Below, piece after piece: positions 19,514 through 28,135 of a stretch of 47,742 nt of DNA. The stretch spans positions 1 to 47,742 of the forward strand of contig JALQYQ010000041.1 in NCBI GenBank assembly GCA_023262855.1, given 5' to 3'. The translations under genes and the position numbers were made by a program. This DNA comes from Crocinitomicaceae bacterium. Its GTDB lineage: Bacteria; Bacteroidota; Bacteroidia; Flavobacteriales_D; Crocinitomicaceae. The stretch's first letter is position 1; each line of letters starts with the position of its first letter. Below the pieces are notes generated by a model, which did no database searches, was not told the DNA's origin, and saw nothing but the letters and a program-made list of their open reading frames with translations.

Positions 19514-19550
19514 AACTCTCTTCATTGCTGAAGAGAGTTTTCTTTTTTTT
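19514..19550 (+). terminator. Terminator of groESL
   Basis: Perfect 11-bp stem AACTCTCTTCA (19514-19524) with TGAAGAGAGTT (19529-19539), 4-nt loop, then a T-rich run to 19550. Confidence 0.88.
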
Positions 19551-19773
19551 ATTTAGTACTTATTACAACAAAACTAGATAGTACATATGTACACTCTCTT
19601 TTCATTTATTGCTAACACATCACCAAACAATGAGATAAGTACATCATCCGTATATGATGTAAATTAACAACTGATTTAAATAGATAAATCCTGAATTTAA
19701 GTTCTTCATTTTAGTAAAAAAGGTTGTTAAAAATTTTCCGCCCACGAGATCTATCACTTAAATTAAGAGAAAT
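19551..19773. other. Gene-free AT-rich DNA with two palindromes
   Basis: No supportable gene. It contains the perfect 12-bp palindrome GTACATATGTAC (19581-19592) and an 8-bp inverted repeat TACATCAT/ATGATGTA with a 6-nt spacer (19640-19661). Both could bind dimeric regulators, but no promoter or regulator is linked to them here. Confidence 0.45.
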
Positions 19774-19811
19774 AAAAAAAGGAACAGAAAAAAATTCTTT
19801 TCTATCCCTTT
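19774..19811 (-). terminator. Terminator after the AT-rich orphan gene
   Basis: A 14-bp stem between 19778-19791 and 19798-19811 (two G-U pairs on the minus-strand RNA) is followed on the minus strand by at least seven T. It lies 77 nt past the stop of the minus-strand gene at 19888. Confidence 0.7.
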
Positions 19812-19887
19812 CCTTTAAATGATGTTTAAAATTACTTTCAGAAAAGCTGCTAGAAAGCCGAAAACTTTTTATTGAATATGTTATAAA

Positions 19888-21108
19888 TTATTCAATTGAA
19901 GCGATATTTCTTGTCCAACTGCCAAAAATTTTACCATTTTTTCTCTCTAAATAGATAATATTTGAAATCAAATTGTTTTCTGCATCAATTGATGAACTAA
20001 TATATGTTTTATTATCATTTATTTTTTTTCTAATTTTTTCTTTATCACTTTCGTCAATTAATGAAAACAGACTGTAAGGATCTTGAAATCTTTCATGAAC
20101 TTTAAATTCTATTGAACGTTCTTCATCCTCTTCAAAGATATACTCCAACTTGCCTTCTTTATAATTACTTTCAGCTCCTAACCTAACTTTAGTTTCCTCA
20201 AAGTATCGAATTTCATCTTTTAAAAATAAAACTGTTAATCCTAGTGTTGAAAGCGAATTAAACTCTAGATTTTTATCATCTATTATTTTTGTTTTGTAAA
20301 TTTTCGATTTGATATTCAATTCTGAAACAACATAAGTTCTGAATGTATGGTAATCGACTGGAATAGTTTTCATCCCAATTATAACGACTCTTGAAATGTC
20401 ATTTAAATCCATTTTCACATCAAATTTGAAACTCTCATCATACTCAGATTCAAAAGAAAATGAACTAATTTCATTTAAAGTTCTGTCCGTGAAATCAAAT
20501 TTTTCTAATTTGTAATCAATATTTCCTTCACTATCATTTTGAATAGAAGCAATTAACATTTCATTGCTAGGAGATTTAAAAGTTTTACAATATTTATATT
20601 CTTGTGAATGAATTAAACTGAGCCTTGAATTCTTAAAATCAATTGAGTAAATATTTAACTTATTCTTTTCGATTTGTATAACATAGTTCTTGCCATCATT
20701 AGAATAAACTGAACAAGGAAGATTTCCATTCAATTCCTTTGTCTTAAAAGCAATAGACTTAGAGGTATTATCTAATGCCAGTGAAGCTAGAAAAATGTTA
20801 AACCCAACTTTTCCTCTTTTGGTAGCTGTGATTATCAAATTGTTCTTTTCATCAAGTGTTTTATCCAGACATTCCCCTACCATTTTTCTATTTACTTTCT
20901 TTTTTACCTTAATAAATTTTGAATTGTTTGAAATTTCAACAATCCCTCTCCAACCAATACAAAACACTTTGTTATCAGTTGTTAAGTAGTTTCTAGAATT
21001 CAACGTATACCAGTCTGATGCCAAATTACTTACTTCAATTCTGGTCTCTTGAGAAAATGCAAAGGGGATTAAAAATAAAGCTAAAAATACAATAGTTAAT
21101 TTCTTCAT
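19888..21108 (-). CDS. Orphan secreted protein, AT-rich
   Basis: Unrecognised 406-residue protein with a clear Sec signal peptide (MKKLTIVFLALFLIPFAFSQ, cleavage probably after FAFS). The mature part is rich in Lys, Asn, Ser and Glu with many short alternating strands (for example NLIITATKRGKVGFNIFLAS and KNYVIQIEKNKLNIYSIDFK), consistent with a beta-propeller or another all-beta fold, but no named repeat is clear. There is no T9SS sorting domain and no lipobox. By eye its DNA is nearer 30% G+C than the 40% or so of groEL, which suggests recent acquisition or fast evolution. It has its own -7 box and terminator. Confidence 0.7.
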   Translation of the reverse strand: MKKLTIVFLALFLIPFAFSQETRIEVSNLASDWYTLNSRNYLTTDNKVFCIGWRGIVEISNNSKFIKVKKKVNRKMVGECLDKTLDEKNNLIITATKRGKVGFNIFLASLALDNTSKSIAFKTKELNGNLPCSVYSNDGKNYVIQIEKNKLNIYSIDFKNSRLSLIHSQEYKYCKTFKSPSNEMLIASIQNDSEGNIDYKLEKFDFTDRTLNEISSFSFESEYDESFKFDVKMDLNDISRVVIIGMKTIPVDYHTFRTYVVSELNIKSKIYKTKIIDDKNLEFNSLSTLGLTVLFLKDEIRYFEETKVRLGAESNYKEGKLEYIFEEDEERSIEFKVHERFQDPYSLFSLIDESDKEKIRKKINDNKTYISSSIDAENNLISNIIYLERKNGKIFGSWTRNIASIE

Positions 21109-21136
21109 TTGTGTTTAATTATAAAAGTTTAAAGCT

Positions 21137-21144
21137 CAAATATA
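21137..21144 (-). promoter_or_regulatory. -7 box of the orphan secreted gene
   Basis: The minus strand reads TATATTTG, a match to TAnnTTTG, 28 nt before the ATG at 21108. Confidence 0.4.
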
Positions 21145-21264
21145 GTTTTATTTTATATTTCCGTAACACCTGAACCTTTTGTTATTCTAGCCTTTCAAAA
21201 AGGTTTTTATTTTTTTAGGCAACCAATAAACTTTCAAATTTGTAGTTATTAAAAATAAGCTATC

Positions 21265-21960
21265 ATGAAAAACTTACTTCTCACACTTCTTTGTATAGTT
21301 GGGATCAATTATACAACTAAAGCCCAACAGCGAATTGGTATTGATGTTTCATCGCGCCTAACAGATATTCACCTAACGGCAAATTATCAACGCGTGGTGA
21401 AAACTAATTTTTTACTGAATGGTGGACTAACTGTTGGTTCAATGGGTAGAAAATTCATCTTTTTTGATAACGACACAACACTTTTAAAAAATGGATATGT
21501 GATTCAATCGCCTTATTCTGCTGTCCCAACCACGATCACTGATACCGCTTCATCAAATTTTCAATTGTTTCGGTATGACATGAATGCAACTGGCTTTGGT
21601 GCACTTTTAGGTATTGGATTTTTCAAAGAATTCTCTGTAAATCATGGAATTCGATTTTATTTGAATACTAAATTTCATTTTGTGCAATCACGGGTTCATT
21701 GTGGCTATTACAATATTCAACAATCGAACTATACCTATTCCGTTTTTCATCAAAACTATTTTGTTGGTTCGATTAGCCCGGAATTGGTTCACACCATCCG
21801 ATTGAGCGGAAGAACAACTTTTTATTACGGTGTAAAAGTTCCCTATTATTTTTCTCTCGACAAGGGTAAATTTAGACCAACAACCACCAAAGAGCTACTT
21901 TCCGGATTCGAAGCGGATTTGTGTATCGGACTGACCTATGTGATTGGAAAATGTGATTAG
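21265..21960 (+). CDS. Predicted small outer-membrane beta-barrel
   Basis: 231-residue protein with a signal peptide (MKNLLLTLLCIVGINYTTKA, then QQRIG) and a mature part made of alternating hydrophobic and polar residues with aromatic girdle positions (TGFGALLGIGFFKEFSV, GIRFYLNTKFHFVQSR, RTTFYYGVKVPYYFSL, EADLCIGLTYVIG). This pattern is typical of 8-10-strand outer-membrane barrels of Bacteroidota. Two Cys (near positions 151 and 222) could form a disulfide. No specific family is recognised, and it lacks the terminal aromatic residue of classic barrels. Divergent from the orphan gene at 19888. Confidence 0.65.
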   Translation: MKNLLLTLLCIVGINYTTKAQQRIGIDVSSRLTDIHLTANYQRVVKTNFLLNGGLTVGSMGRKFIFFDNDTTLLKNGYVIQSPYSAVPTTITDTASSNFQLFRYDMNATGFGALLGIGFFKEFSVNHGIRFYLNTKFHFVQSRVHCGYYNIQQSNYTYSVFHQNYFVGSISPELVHTIRLSGRTTFYYGVKVPYYFSLDKGKFRPTTTKELLSGFEADLCIGLTYVIGKCD

Positions 21961-22023
21961 AAAATCTTCGCTTGTTACTTTAAACGATATCAACATTACC
22001 ATAGAATTCTTATTTTCGTTTTC

Positions 22024-22803
22024 ATGATGGTATTGTCATTTGAGCCTATTTCTGAATTACCAAGTTGGTTAGTTGCGACCATTTTTGGCGTTCCATTCAT
22101 TGGTGGACTTCTTTTTTACGCCTATAAAACAAGACATGCTCGCTCATGGAGAAAGGGTATTTTTCCCAATTCCTTGAAACCTAGTGATGATAATTTTTTG
22201 GAAGCTTACTTGGCTTTGGGTGCGAAACTAATTTTGCTTAACTATTCCGAATCTAAAGGCAAGACATCCTATTTAAACAACTATTTCAATCGGTATTTTA
22301 AGTTTTCGAATTATAATTTTGGAGATTCATTGCTGTTCTCATTAAAGTATCCAATAAAAATAGAAACAGTCACGGATTGGCTTAAAGAACACTATAAGGA
22401 TGAACGTTCACGAAGTCAAGTTGTCTATTTTTTAGCAGGATTGGCCCTTGTAACAGGTTCAATTACAAAACGTGAATTGACTTTTTTAATGGAAATAAAT
22501 GTGCAACTCGAATTAAAACCCGAACATTTAAAACAAATCCTTGCCATTTATGCTTCCTATAAAGAAACTCATCAAAAAGCAAACAAACCCAATGAGAAGC
22601 AAAGTACAAGCGTAAACGATTTTGCTATTCTCGGTGTTTCGTCAACTGCGACTCCCGAAGAAATTAAAAAAGCATATCGAACGCTTGTAAAAATTCATCA
22701 CCCGGATCATTTTGCTCAAGATTCAGAGTATCAACAAAAACTCGCAAGTGAAAAATTCATTGAAATTCAAAAAGCGTATGAGCGTCTTTTGAAAAAAGCT
22801 TAA
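22024..22803 (+). CDS. DjlA-like membrane J-domain co-chaperone
   Basis: 259-residue protein laid out like E. coli DjlA: one N-terminal membrane helix (about residues 13-34), a central helical TerB-like region (about 50-180), and a C-terminal J domain (about 198-259) with the DnaK-activating tripeptide H226-P227-D228 in LVKIHHPDHF. It should recruit DnaK to the inner membrane; the DjlA role in envelope stress signalling is known in enterobacteria, not here. Two adjacent ATGs (22024, 22027) are possible starts. It stands alone, 63 nt after the beta-barrel gene, and shares a terminator with ahcY. Confidence 0.85.
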   Translation: MMVLSFEPISELPSWLVATIFGVPFIGGLLFYAYKTRHARSWRKGIFPNSLKPSDDNFLEAYLALGAKLILLNYSESKGKTSYLNNYFNRYFKFSNYNFGDSLLFSLKYPIKIETVTDWLKEHYKDERSRSQVVYFLAGLALVTGSITKRELTFLMEINVQLELKPEHLKQILAIYASYKETHQKANKPNEKQSTSVNDFAILGVSSTATPEEIKKAYRTLVKIHHPDHFAQDSEYQQKLASEKFIEIQKAYERLLKKA

Positions 22804-22805
22804 AC

Positions 22806-22833
22806 AAAAAAGGAACCCCGAAGGATTCCTTTT
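22806..22833. terminator. Bidirectional terminator
   Basis: Stem AAAAGGAACCC (22808-22818) with GGATTCCTTTT (22823-22833), one mismatch and a CGAA loop. Six A on the left give a T-run for ahcY on the minus strand; four T on the right serve the plus-strand J-domain gene less well. Confidence 0.75.
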
Positions 22834-22854
22834 CATATCTAGAGAAATTTAATT

Positions 22855-24168
22855 CTAGTATCTGTAGTGCTCAGCTTTGTATGGTCCTTCAACCGCTACA
22901 CCGATGTACTCCGCTTGATCTGGACGTAAAGTCTCCAATTCAACACCAATTTTAGCTAAATGTAAACGTGCTACTTTTTCATCTAAGTGTTTTGGAAGCA
23001 TGTAAACATCATTACCGTAACTAGCGCTGTTTTGCCATAATTCTAATTGAGCCAATGTTTGGTTCGTGAATGAATTTGACATTACGAAAGATGGGTGACC
23101 TGTTGCACAACCTAAGTTAACCAAACGACCTTCAGCTAAAACGATAATATCGTTTCCTTTGATTGTATACATATCAACTTGTGGTTTGATTGTATTTTTT
23201 GTTGAACCATAGTTAGAGTTCAACCAAGCCATATCGATTTCGTTATCGAAGTGTCCAATGTTACAAACAATTGCTTTGTCTTTCATCGCTTCAAAGTGAC
23301 GACCAACAACGATGTCTTTGTTTCCAGTTGTAGTAACGATAATGTCACCTAAACCGATAACTGTATCCAATTTTTTCACTTCAAATCCGTCCATTGCCGC
23401 TTGTAAAGCACAAATTGGATCAATTTCAGTAACAATAACACGTGCACCAGCACCTTTCAATGATGCAGCTGAACCTTTACCAACGTCTCCGTATCCACAA
23501 ACGATCGCTACTTTACCAGCCATCATAACGTCAGTTGCACGACGAATTGAATCTACTAAAGACTCTTTACATCCGTACTTGTTATCAAATTTCGATTTTG
23601 TAACTGAGTCATTCACGTTAATTGCAGGCATAACCAATGTTCCGTTTTTCACACGCTCATACAAACGGTGAACTCCAGTTGTTGTTTCTTCAGAAAGACC
23701 TTTAATGTCTTTTGTTAATTCTGGGTAGCGGTCAAAAACCATATTTGTTAAATCACCTCCATCATCCAAAATCATATTCAATGGCTTTCCACCTTCGAAT
23801 GCAAATAATGTTTGTTCGATACACCAATCAAACTCTTCCTCGTTCATTCCTTTCCAAGCATAAACTGGAATTCCTGCAGCAGCAATTGCAGCAGCAGCGT
23901 GATCTTGAGTTGAGAAAATGTTACATGAAGACCAAGTAACTTCAGCTCCTAAATCAACTAATGTTTCAATCAACACAGCTGTTTGGATTGTCATGTGTAA
24001 ACAACCAGCGATGCGCGCACCTGCCAATGGTTTTTTACCTGCGAATTCTTCACGTAATGACATTAATCCAGGCATTTCAGCTTCTGCCAATGTAATTTCT
24101 TTGCGTCCCCACTCAGCAAGACTAATGTCTTTTACTTTGTACGCTAATTTTTCTGTTGTATTACTCAT
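22855..24168 (-). CDS. ahcY: Adenosylhomocysteinase
   Basis: NAD-dependent hydrolase splitting S-adenosylhomocysteine into adenosine and homocysteine, which relieves product inhibition of methyltransferases. The 437-residue product shows [20 protein letters not shown] near the start, [17 protein letters not shown] with the substrate/NAD Lys, the Rossmann motif [22 protein letters not shown], and ends KAEHYRY as in the family. Transcribed from its own promoter 31 nt upstream. Confidence 0.98.
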   Translation of the reverse strand: MSNTTEKLAYKVKDISLAEWGRKEITLAEAEMPGLMSLREEFAGKKPLAGARIAGCLHMTIQTAVLIETLVDLGAEVTWSSCNIFSTQDHAAAAIAAAGIPVYAWKGMNEEEFDWCIEQTLFAFEGGKPLNMILDDGGDLTNMVFDRYPELTKDIKGLSEETTTGVHRLYERVKNGTLVMPAINVNDSVTKSKFDNKYGCKESLVDSIRRATDVMMAGKVAIVCGYGDVGKGSAASLKGAGARVIVTEIDPICALQAAMDGFEVKKLDTVIGLGDIIVTTTGNKDIVVGRHFEAMKDKAIVCNIGHFDNEIDMAWLNSNYGSTKNTIKPQVDMYTIKGNDIIVLAEGRLVNLGCATGHPSFVMSNSFTNQTLAQLELWQNSASYGNDVYMLPKHLDEKVARLHLAKIGVELETLRPDQAEYIGVAVEGPYKAEHYRY

Positions 24169-24198
24169 ATTACTTATTGATTCCTATTTTAAAGTGTG

Positions 24199-24206
24199 CA
24201 AATTTA
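24199..24206 (-). promoter_or_regulatory. ahcY -7 box
   Basis: The minus strand reads TAAATTTG followed by CACAC, 30 nt before the ATG. The 9-nt tandem repeats at 24231-24257 start just upstream of the expected -33 position. Confidence 0.45.
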
Positions 24207-24230
24207 CGAAACTACTTTGTTATATAAAAA

Positions 24231-24257
24231 TTTGAATGATTTGAATGATTTGAATGA
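24231..24257. repeat. Three tandem copies of a 9-nt unit
   Basis: TTTGAATGA is repeated exactly three times (24231-24239, 24240-24248, 24249-24257) in the hemH-ahcY spacer, just upstream of the ahcY promoter. Confidence 0.9.
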
Positions 24258-24289
24258 TTTTCAAATAATCGAATTATCAAATTTTTGAA

Positions 24290-25309
24290 TCACAATCGCT
24301 TTACAATCATATCGACTAAACAGTCAATAAATCGCGGATGGTCGTTTGAGCTTGGAACCAATTGCACTTTCTCACCGCCATGCTCTTCAAATATTTCTTG
24401 GTATTCTCCGCCAATTTCAATGATGGTCTCAAGGCAATCTGCAACAAATGCTGGACTAAAAACAAGCAATTTCTTCGCTCCTTTTTTACCCCATTCCTCG
24501 ACTACTTTATCCGAGAATGGAGTTAACCATTTTTTGTCCAAGCGTGACTGAAAACAAACCGTGTACTTATCCTCAGGAATATTTAATTTTTCAGCGATTA
24601 AGCGGGTCGTTGCATAACTTGTTGCCTTGTAACAAAATTTATTTTTATCATTCACTTCCAACTCACACGGCTGATCCGTACACAAATCGCTACCATCATA
24701 CACTTTATCAACCTGACGTTCTGGTAAACCATGATAAGAGAAAAGCACATGATCATATTCTTCCCAATTAAATGCTTTGGCTCGGTCAACAACTGAATCA
24801 ATATACCCATCATGATCCCAGAACTGACTCACAATTTTCACTTCAGGAATCACCCACCATTTACGGATAATATTCATAGCTTTTTCAATCGCGGAACCAC
24901 TTGAAGCACTTGCGTATTGAGGGAAAAGCGGAATTATAATTAACTGATCGTAATTTGCTTTGCGCATTTTCTCTAATACAACATCCATACTTGGATTTTG
25001 GTAGCGCATCGCCATTTCAACCGTTACTTCTGAAGCATCAAAACGATCTTGAACCAATTTAACGACATTTTCAGTATGTGTCATCAGTGGAGAAACACCT
25101 TTTCCGAACTCCCATAATTCTTTATAGATCTTGGCTGATTTAGGCGCTCTGAAAGGAACTATGATTCCATTCACCAATAGTTTTCTCGCCAACCAAGGAA
25201 TATCAATTACGCGTGGGTCATTCAAAAACTCACTTAAATAACGTCTAACATCGCTAGTACTTGGACTGTCGGGAGTTCCTAATTGGATTAAAAGTACGCC
25301 TGTTCTCAT
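24290..25309 (-). CDS. hemH: Ferrochelatase
   Basis: Inserts ferrous iron into protoporphyrin IX, the last step of protoheme synthesis. The 339-residue product begins TGVLLIQLGTPDSPSTSDVR, carries the catalytic His in VLFSYHGLPERQ, and shows FSPAFVADCLETIIEIG with the conserved acidic face. A Cys-containing insertion (DLCTDQPCELEVNDKNKFC) follows the catalytic motif, as in many bacterial long forms. It is 58 nt after the substrate-binding-fold gene and probably shares its transcript. Confidence 0.97.
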   Translation of the reverse strand: MRTGVLLIQLGTPDSPSTSDVRRYLSEFLNDPRVIDIPWLARKLLVNGIIVPFRAPKSAKIYKELWEFGKGVSPLMTHTENVVKLVQDRFDASEVTVEMAMRYQNPSMDVVLEKMRKANYDQLIIIPLFPQYASASSGSAIEKAMNIIRKWWVIPEVKIVSQFWDHDGYIDSVVDRAKAFNWEEYDHVLFSYHGLPERQVDKVYDGSDLCTDQPCELEVNDKNKFCYKATSYATTRLIAEKLNIPEDKYTVCFQSRLDKKWLTPFSDKVVEEWGKKGAKKLLVFSPAFVADCLETIIEIGGEYQEIFEEHGGEKVQLVPSSNDHPRFIDCLVDMIVKRL

Positions 25310-25367
25310 ATGTTCTTGTTCATTTCAAAAGTGTTGAAGGAATAACATTCACTCACAACAAATGTTT

Positions 25368-26231
25368 TTAGTTCGAATAAAATAATTTTTGTTGCCACCC
25401 TTCAGCTTGATCTTCGCGCAACAAATCCAATTTTAACAAAAACCGAATCGTTCTATCAAATGCCAACGGATATTCGATTCCATCGTAGTTCCAATCGGTT
25501 TCAATTAACCAGTTTTCAACTTGACCTGAACGCAAATTATAACGCCACGAAATAACCTCAACTGTGTCCTCATCTTTTTTCACCTCAAGTGCTTTTTTGT
25601 TGACGATTTCACACATCTGCTTCAATAGATCAGCATTTGATTCCAAGACCTCATCTCTAACGGCTATCACAAAACAAGGCCACGGTGTAACTACTTCATC
25701 AATGTAGCGACATTTTCCTTGTTCTGTAAATGGAAAAGTCGTGTATTTTTCCCACAAAAACCCTTGTGCCTCATTGTTTTCAAGAGCCCAAAGTCCTCCG
25801 TAAATATCTCCAACAACATTGAATTTTAAATCTTCCGTATTCCAGCCTTCTTGACCAGCTTTAACATACGCCATAAGATGGGAACCTGAACCTTCTCTAG
25901 AGATGGCAAATGTTTGACCTTTTAATTGATCAACTGTTTTAATATCTGATTTAAACGGAACATGAATCCCCCAATGCAAAGGAGTTACCACGTAAACTTG
26001 TAAAATTTTAGCCTTTAAGCCTTCAAGAATCGATTTGGTAATTCCTTCAGTTAGTAAAACTGCAATATCAAGACTTCCAGTTTCTAATCCACGGATCATT
26101 TGCCCGGTTCCACCACTCATGTCACTCCAATGCAAATCCAATCCAATTTCTTTAAATCTCCCTTCCTCAATGGCCAATTTCCAAGGCAAATTAAAATGCT
26201 CTGGAACGCCTCCAATTTTTAATCCTTTCAT
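25368..26231 (-). CDS. Cytosolic substrate-binding-fold protein (NMT1/Ca3427-like)
   Basis: 287-residue protein with a type 2 periplasmic-binding fold of the NMT1/THI5/SsuA kind: KIGGVPEHFNLPWKLAIEEG at the start, SLDIAVLLTEGITKSILEG, KGQTFAISREGSGSHLMAYV and a two-lobe layout. It resembles the family containing Candida Ca3427, found in bacteria and fungi. It has no signal peptide, lipobox or membrane helix, so it should stay in the cytosol and cannot serve a normal importer. Its ATG overlaps the stop of the upstream ABC exporter by 4 nt (ATGA), implying translational coupling. The ligand is unknown; pyrimidine-like or sulfonate-like ligands occur in relatives. Confidence 0.82.
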   Translation of the reverse strand: MKGLKIGGVPEHFNLPWKLAIEEGRFKEIGLDLHWSDMSGGTGQMIRGLETGSLDIAVLLTEGITKSILEGLKAKILQVYVVTPLHWGIHVPFKSDIKTVDQLKGQTFAISREGSGSHLMAYVKAGQEGWNTEDLKFNVVGDIYGGLWALENNEAQGFLWEKYTTFPFTEQGKCRYIDEVVTPWPCFVIAVRDEVLESNADLLKQMCEIVNKKALEVKKDEDTVEVISWRYNLRSGQVENWLIETDWNYDGIEYPLAFDRTIRFLLKLDLLREDQAEGWQQKLFYSN

Positions 26232-28012
26232 TCTTTTTCTTCTTTAAACTGCATGTCAAACAGTTTTCGATAATAGCCATCTTGTCCCAAAAGTTCAGAA
26301 TGACTTCCTATTTCTTTGATTTCTCCTTTGTCTAGGACAACAATTTTATCTGCATTTTGAATTGTCGATAAGCGGTGCGCAATAACGATTGAAGTTCTTC
26401 CTTTCGTTAATTCTTCAGTCGCTTTTTGAATCATTTCTTCAGATTCATTATCAACACTGGAAGTTGCTTCATCCAAGATTAATATCTCCGGATTGTAAAC
26501 ACAGGCGCGAATAAACGACAACAATTGGCGTTGTCCAACTGACAAAACACCGCCTCGCTCACCTACTTCATAGTCATAACCACCCGGTAATTTTTGAATG
26601 AATTCATCAGCACCAACTATTTTTGCAGCGGCAATTACCTGTTCACGCGAAATTGATTCATCGCCTAAAGTAATGTTGTTATGAATTGTATCTGAAAAAA
26701 GAAAAACATCTTGTAAAACAATCGCTATATTTCTTCGTAAACAATTCAATTCTATTTCTCGAATTTCTGTATCACCAATGTGAATATCGCCTTTTTGAAA
26801 TTCGTAAAAGCGTCCAAGTAAATTTACTATTGTAGATTTCCCTGCCCCCGTTGCACCAACAAAAGCAATTGTTTCTCCTGCTTTGATGTCCAAATTGATA
26901 TTTTTCAACACCCATTCTTCTTCTTTGTAGGCAAAACTCACATTCGAAAAACGAATTGCTTGGTCAAAATTACAGTTCGTAACAGTTCCCGCATCTTGAA
27001 TATGTTCGTTTAAATCCATGATTTCGAACACGCGTTCAGCACGCACAGTTCCACGTTGTAAAATATTAAATTTATCAGCTAACTGCCGAATTGGACGGTA
27101 AAGCATTTGAATGAACATGACAAACGAAAACGTTTCACCATTCATCAGTTGGATTTCACTTTCCGTTTTTCCCGAAACATGCAATCCACCCCAAACCAAT
27201 AATAAAGCAAGAGAAAGTGAACTTAACAACTCGACAATTGGAAAGAAAATTGAATTGGCCCAAACAGCATTAATGTGTGCTTGTCGGTGATCTTTATTGA
27301 TTCCAACAAAATTTTCATATTCCTTTTTCTCGCGGTTAAAAAGCTGAACGATTGCCATACCCGTGATGCGTTCTTGAACAAAAGTATTTAGCTTATTCAC
27401 CTGAATGCGTTCTTGTTGAAATGATGCACGCATCGCCCGAGCAAAAATTCGCGTTGCATAAATCAAAATAGGAATGGGAACAATTGTCAGTAGCGCCAAC
27501 TGCCAATTCATTACCAACATGGTAACAACAATCAACACGAGTAAAAACATATCACCCAAGATGTCCATTAATCCTGCTGAAAAAACTTCCGTAATTGCCT
27601 CCAAATCTGAAACAACACGAGTAACCAAAGCACCAACAGGAGTTTTATCAAAATATCGCATTCGGAAGCTCAGCAAATGGCCAAATAACTTTTTGCGAAT
27701 ATCATTGATAATAGATTGTGCGATTAAATTGGAAAAATAGGAACCTACGAATTGAATAACCTGTTCAATAAATAGGATACCTAAAATCACCATCGTCCAA
27801 AAAAGTAACATTTCGGGTTGAGGTGTCTCTGTTTTTAAGTCAATATCAATGTACTGAGAAACCATTCGACCAATCAACAATGGCCTGGAAACACCAAGTA
27901 TTGCTAAAGAAATAGAACATAGCACTGCCAATACAAAGGTTTTTCGGTAAGGTTTCAAATGAGAAACTAGCCGCTTAAAAATGGAGATATTTATGGTCGC
28001 TTTTTCTGACAT
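26228..28012 (-). CDS. ABC exporter half-transporter (MsbA/BmrA type)
   Basis: 594-residue half-transporter with an N-terminal six-helix exporter domain (about residues 10-330) and a C-terminal nucleotide-binding domain (350-594). Walker A GATGAGKS (386-393), Q-loop ALQDV-type segment IAIVLQDVFLFSDTI, signature LSVGQ (variant of LSGGQ, common in this subfamily), Walker B and D-loop ILILDEATSSVD, H-loop IVIAHRLSTI. All key ATPase residues are present, so it should be an active homodimer or heterodimer exporter for lipids or drugs; the substrate is not readable. Divergent from upp. A -7 box lies 5 nt from its ATG, and an inverted repeat lies just upstream. Confidence 0.93.
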   Translation of the reverse strand: MSEKATINISIFKRLVSHLKPYRKTFVLAVLCSISLAILGVSRPLLIGRMVSQYIDIDLKTETPQPEMLLFWTMVILGILFIEQVIQFVGSYFSNLIAQSIINDIRKKLFGHLLSFRMRYFDKTPVGALVTRVVSDLEAITEVFSAGLMDILGDMFLLVLIVVTMLVMNWQLALLTIVPIPILIYATRIFARAMRASFQQERIQVNKLNTFVQERITGMAIVQLFNREKKEYENFVGINKDHRQAHINAVWANSIFFPIVELLSSLSLALLLVWGGLHVSGKTESEIQLMNGETFSFVMFIQMLYRPIRQLADKFNILQRGTVRAERVFEIMDLNEHIQDAGTVTNCNFDQAIRFSNVSFAYKEEEWVLKNINLDIKAGETIAFVGATGAGKSTIVNLLGRFYEFQKGDIHIGDTEIREIELNCLRRNIAIVLQDVFLFSDTIHNNITLGDESISREQVIAAAKIVGADEFIQKLPGGYDYEVGERGGVLSVGQRQLLSFIRACVYNPEILILDEATSSVDNESEEMIQKATEELTKGRTSIVIAHRLSTIQNADKIVVLDKGEIKEIGSHSELLGQDGYYRKLFDMQFKEEKE

Positions 28013-28017
28013 GCATG

Positions 28018-28058
28018 CAAATTTACCTATTTTTCATCGCTTGCATTAAAATCAAGCG
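28018..28058 (-). promoter_or_regulatory. ABC exporter promoter with possible operator
   Basis: The minus strand reads TAAATTTG (28025-28018), then CATGC, then ATG. Upstream, CGCTTG (28038-28043) and CAAGCG (28053-28058) form an inverted repeat with a 9-nt spacer across the -20 to -40 area, a position where a repressor would block transcription. Confidence 0.4.
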
Positions 28059-28135
28059 CTTCTTTTTGCATTTATTCACATCGAATTCGCTGAAATTTCT
28101 ATTATTTCCATTACTTTTATATCAAAGCACAAAAA

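Noticed and set aside
19588..19668. Short open frame (about 25 codons) in the groEL downstream spacer
   Set aside because: Low complexity, no promoter box, spans both palindromes and has no coding character.
24231..24257. Tandem 9-nt repeats as a CRISPR-like array
   Set aside because: Units are contiguous with no spacers and no cas genes are present.
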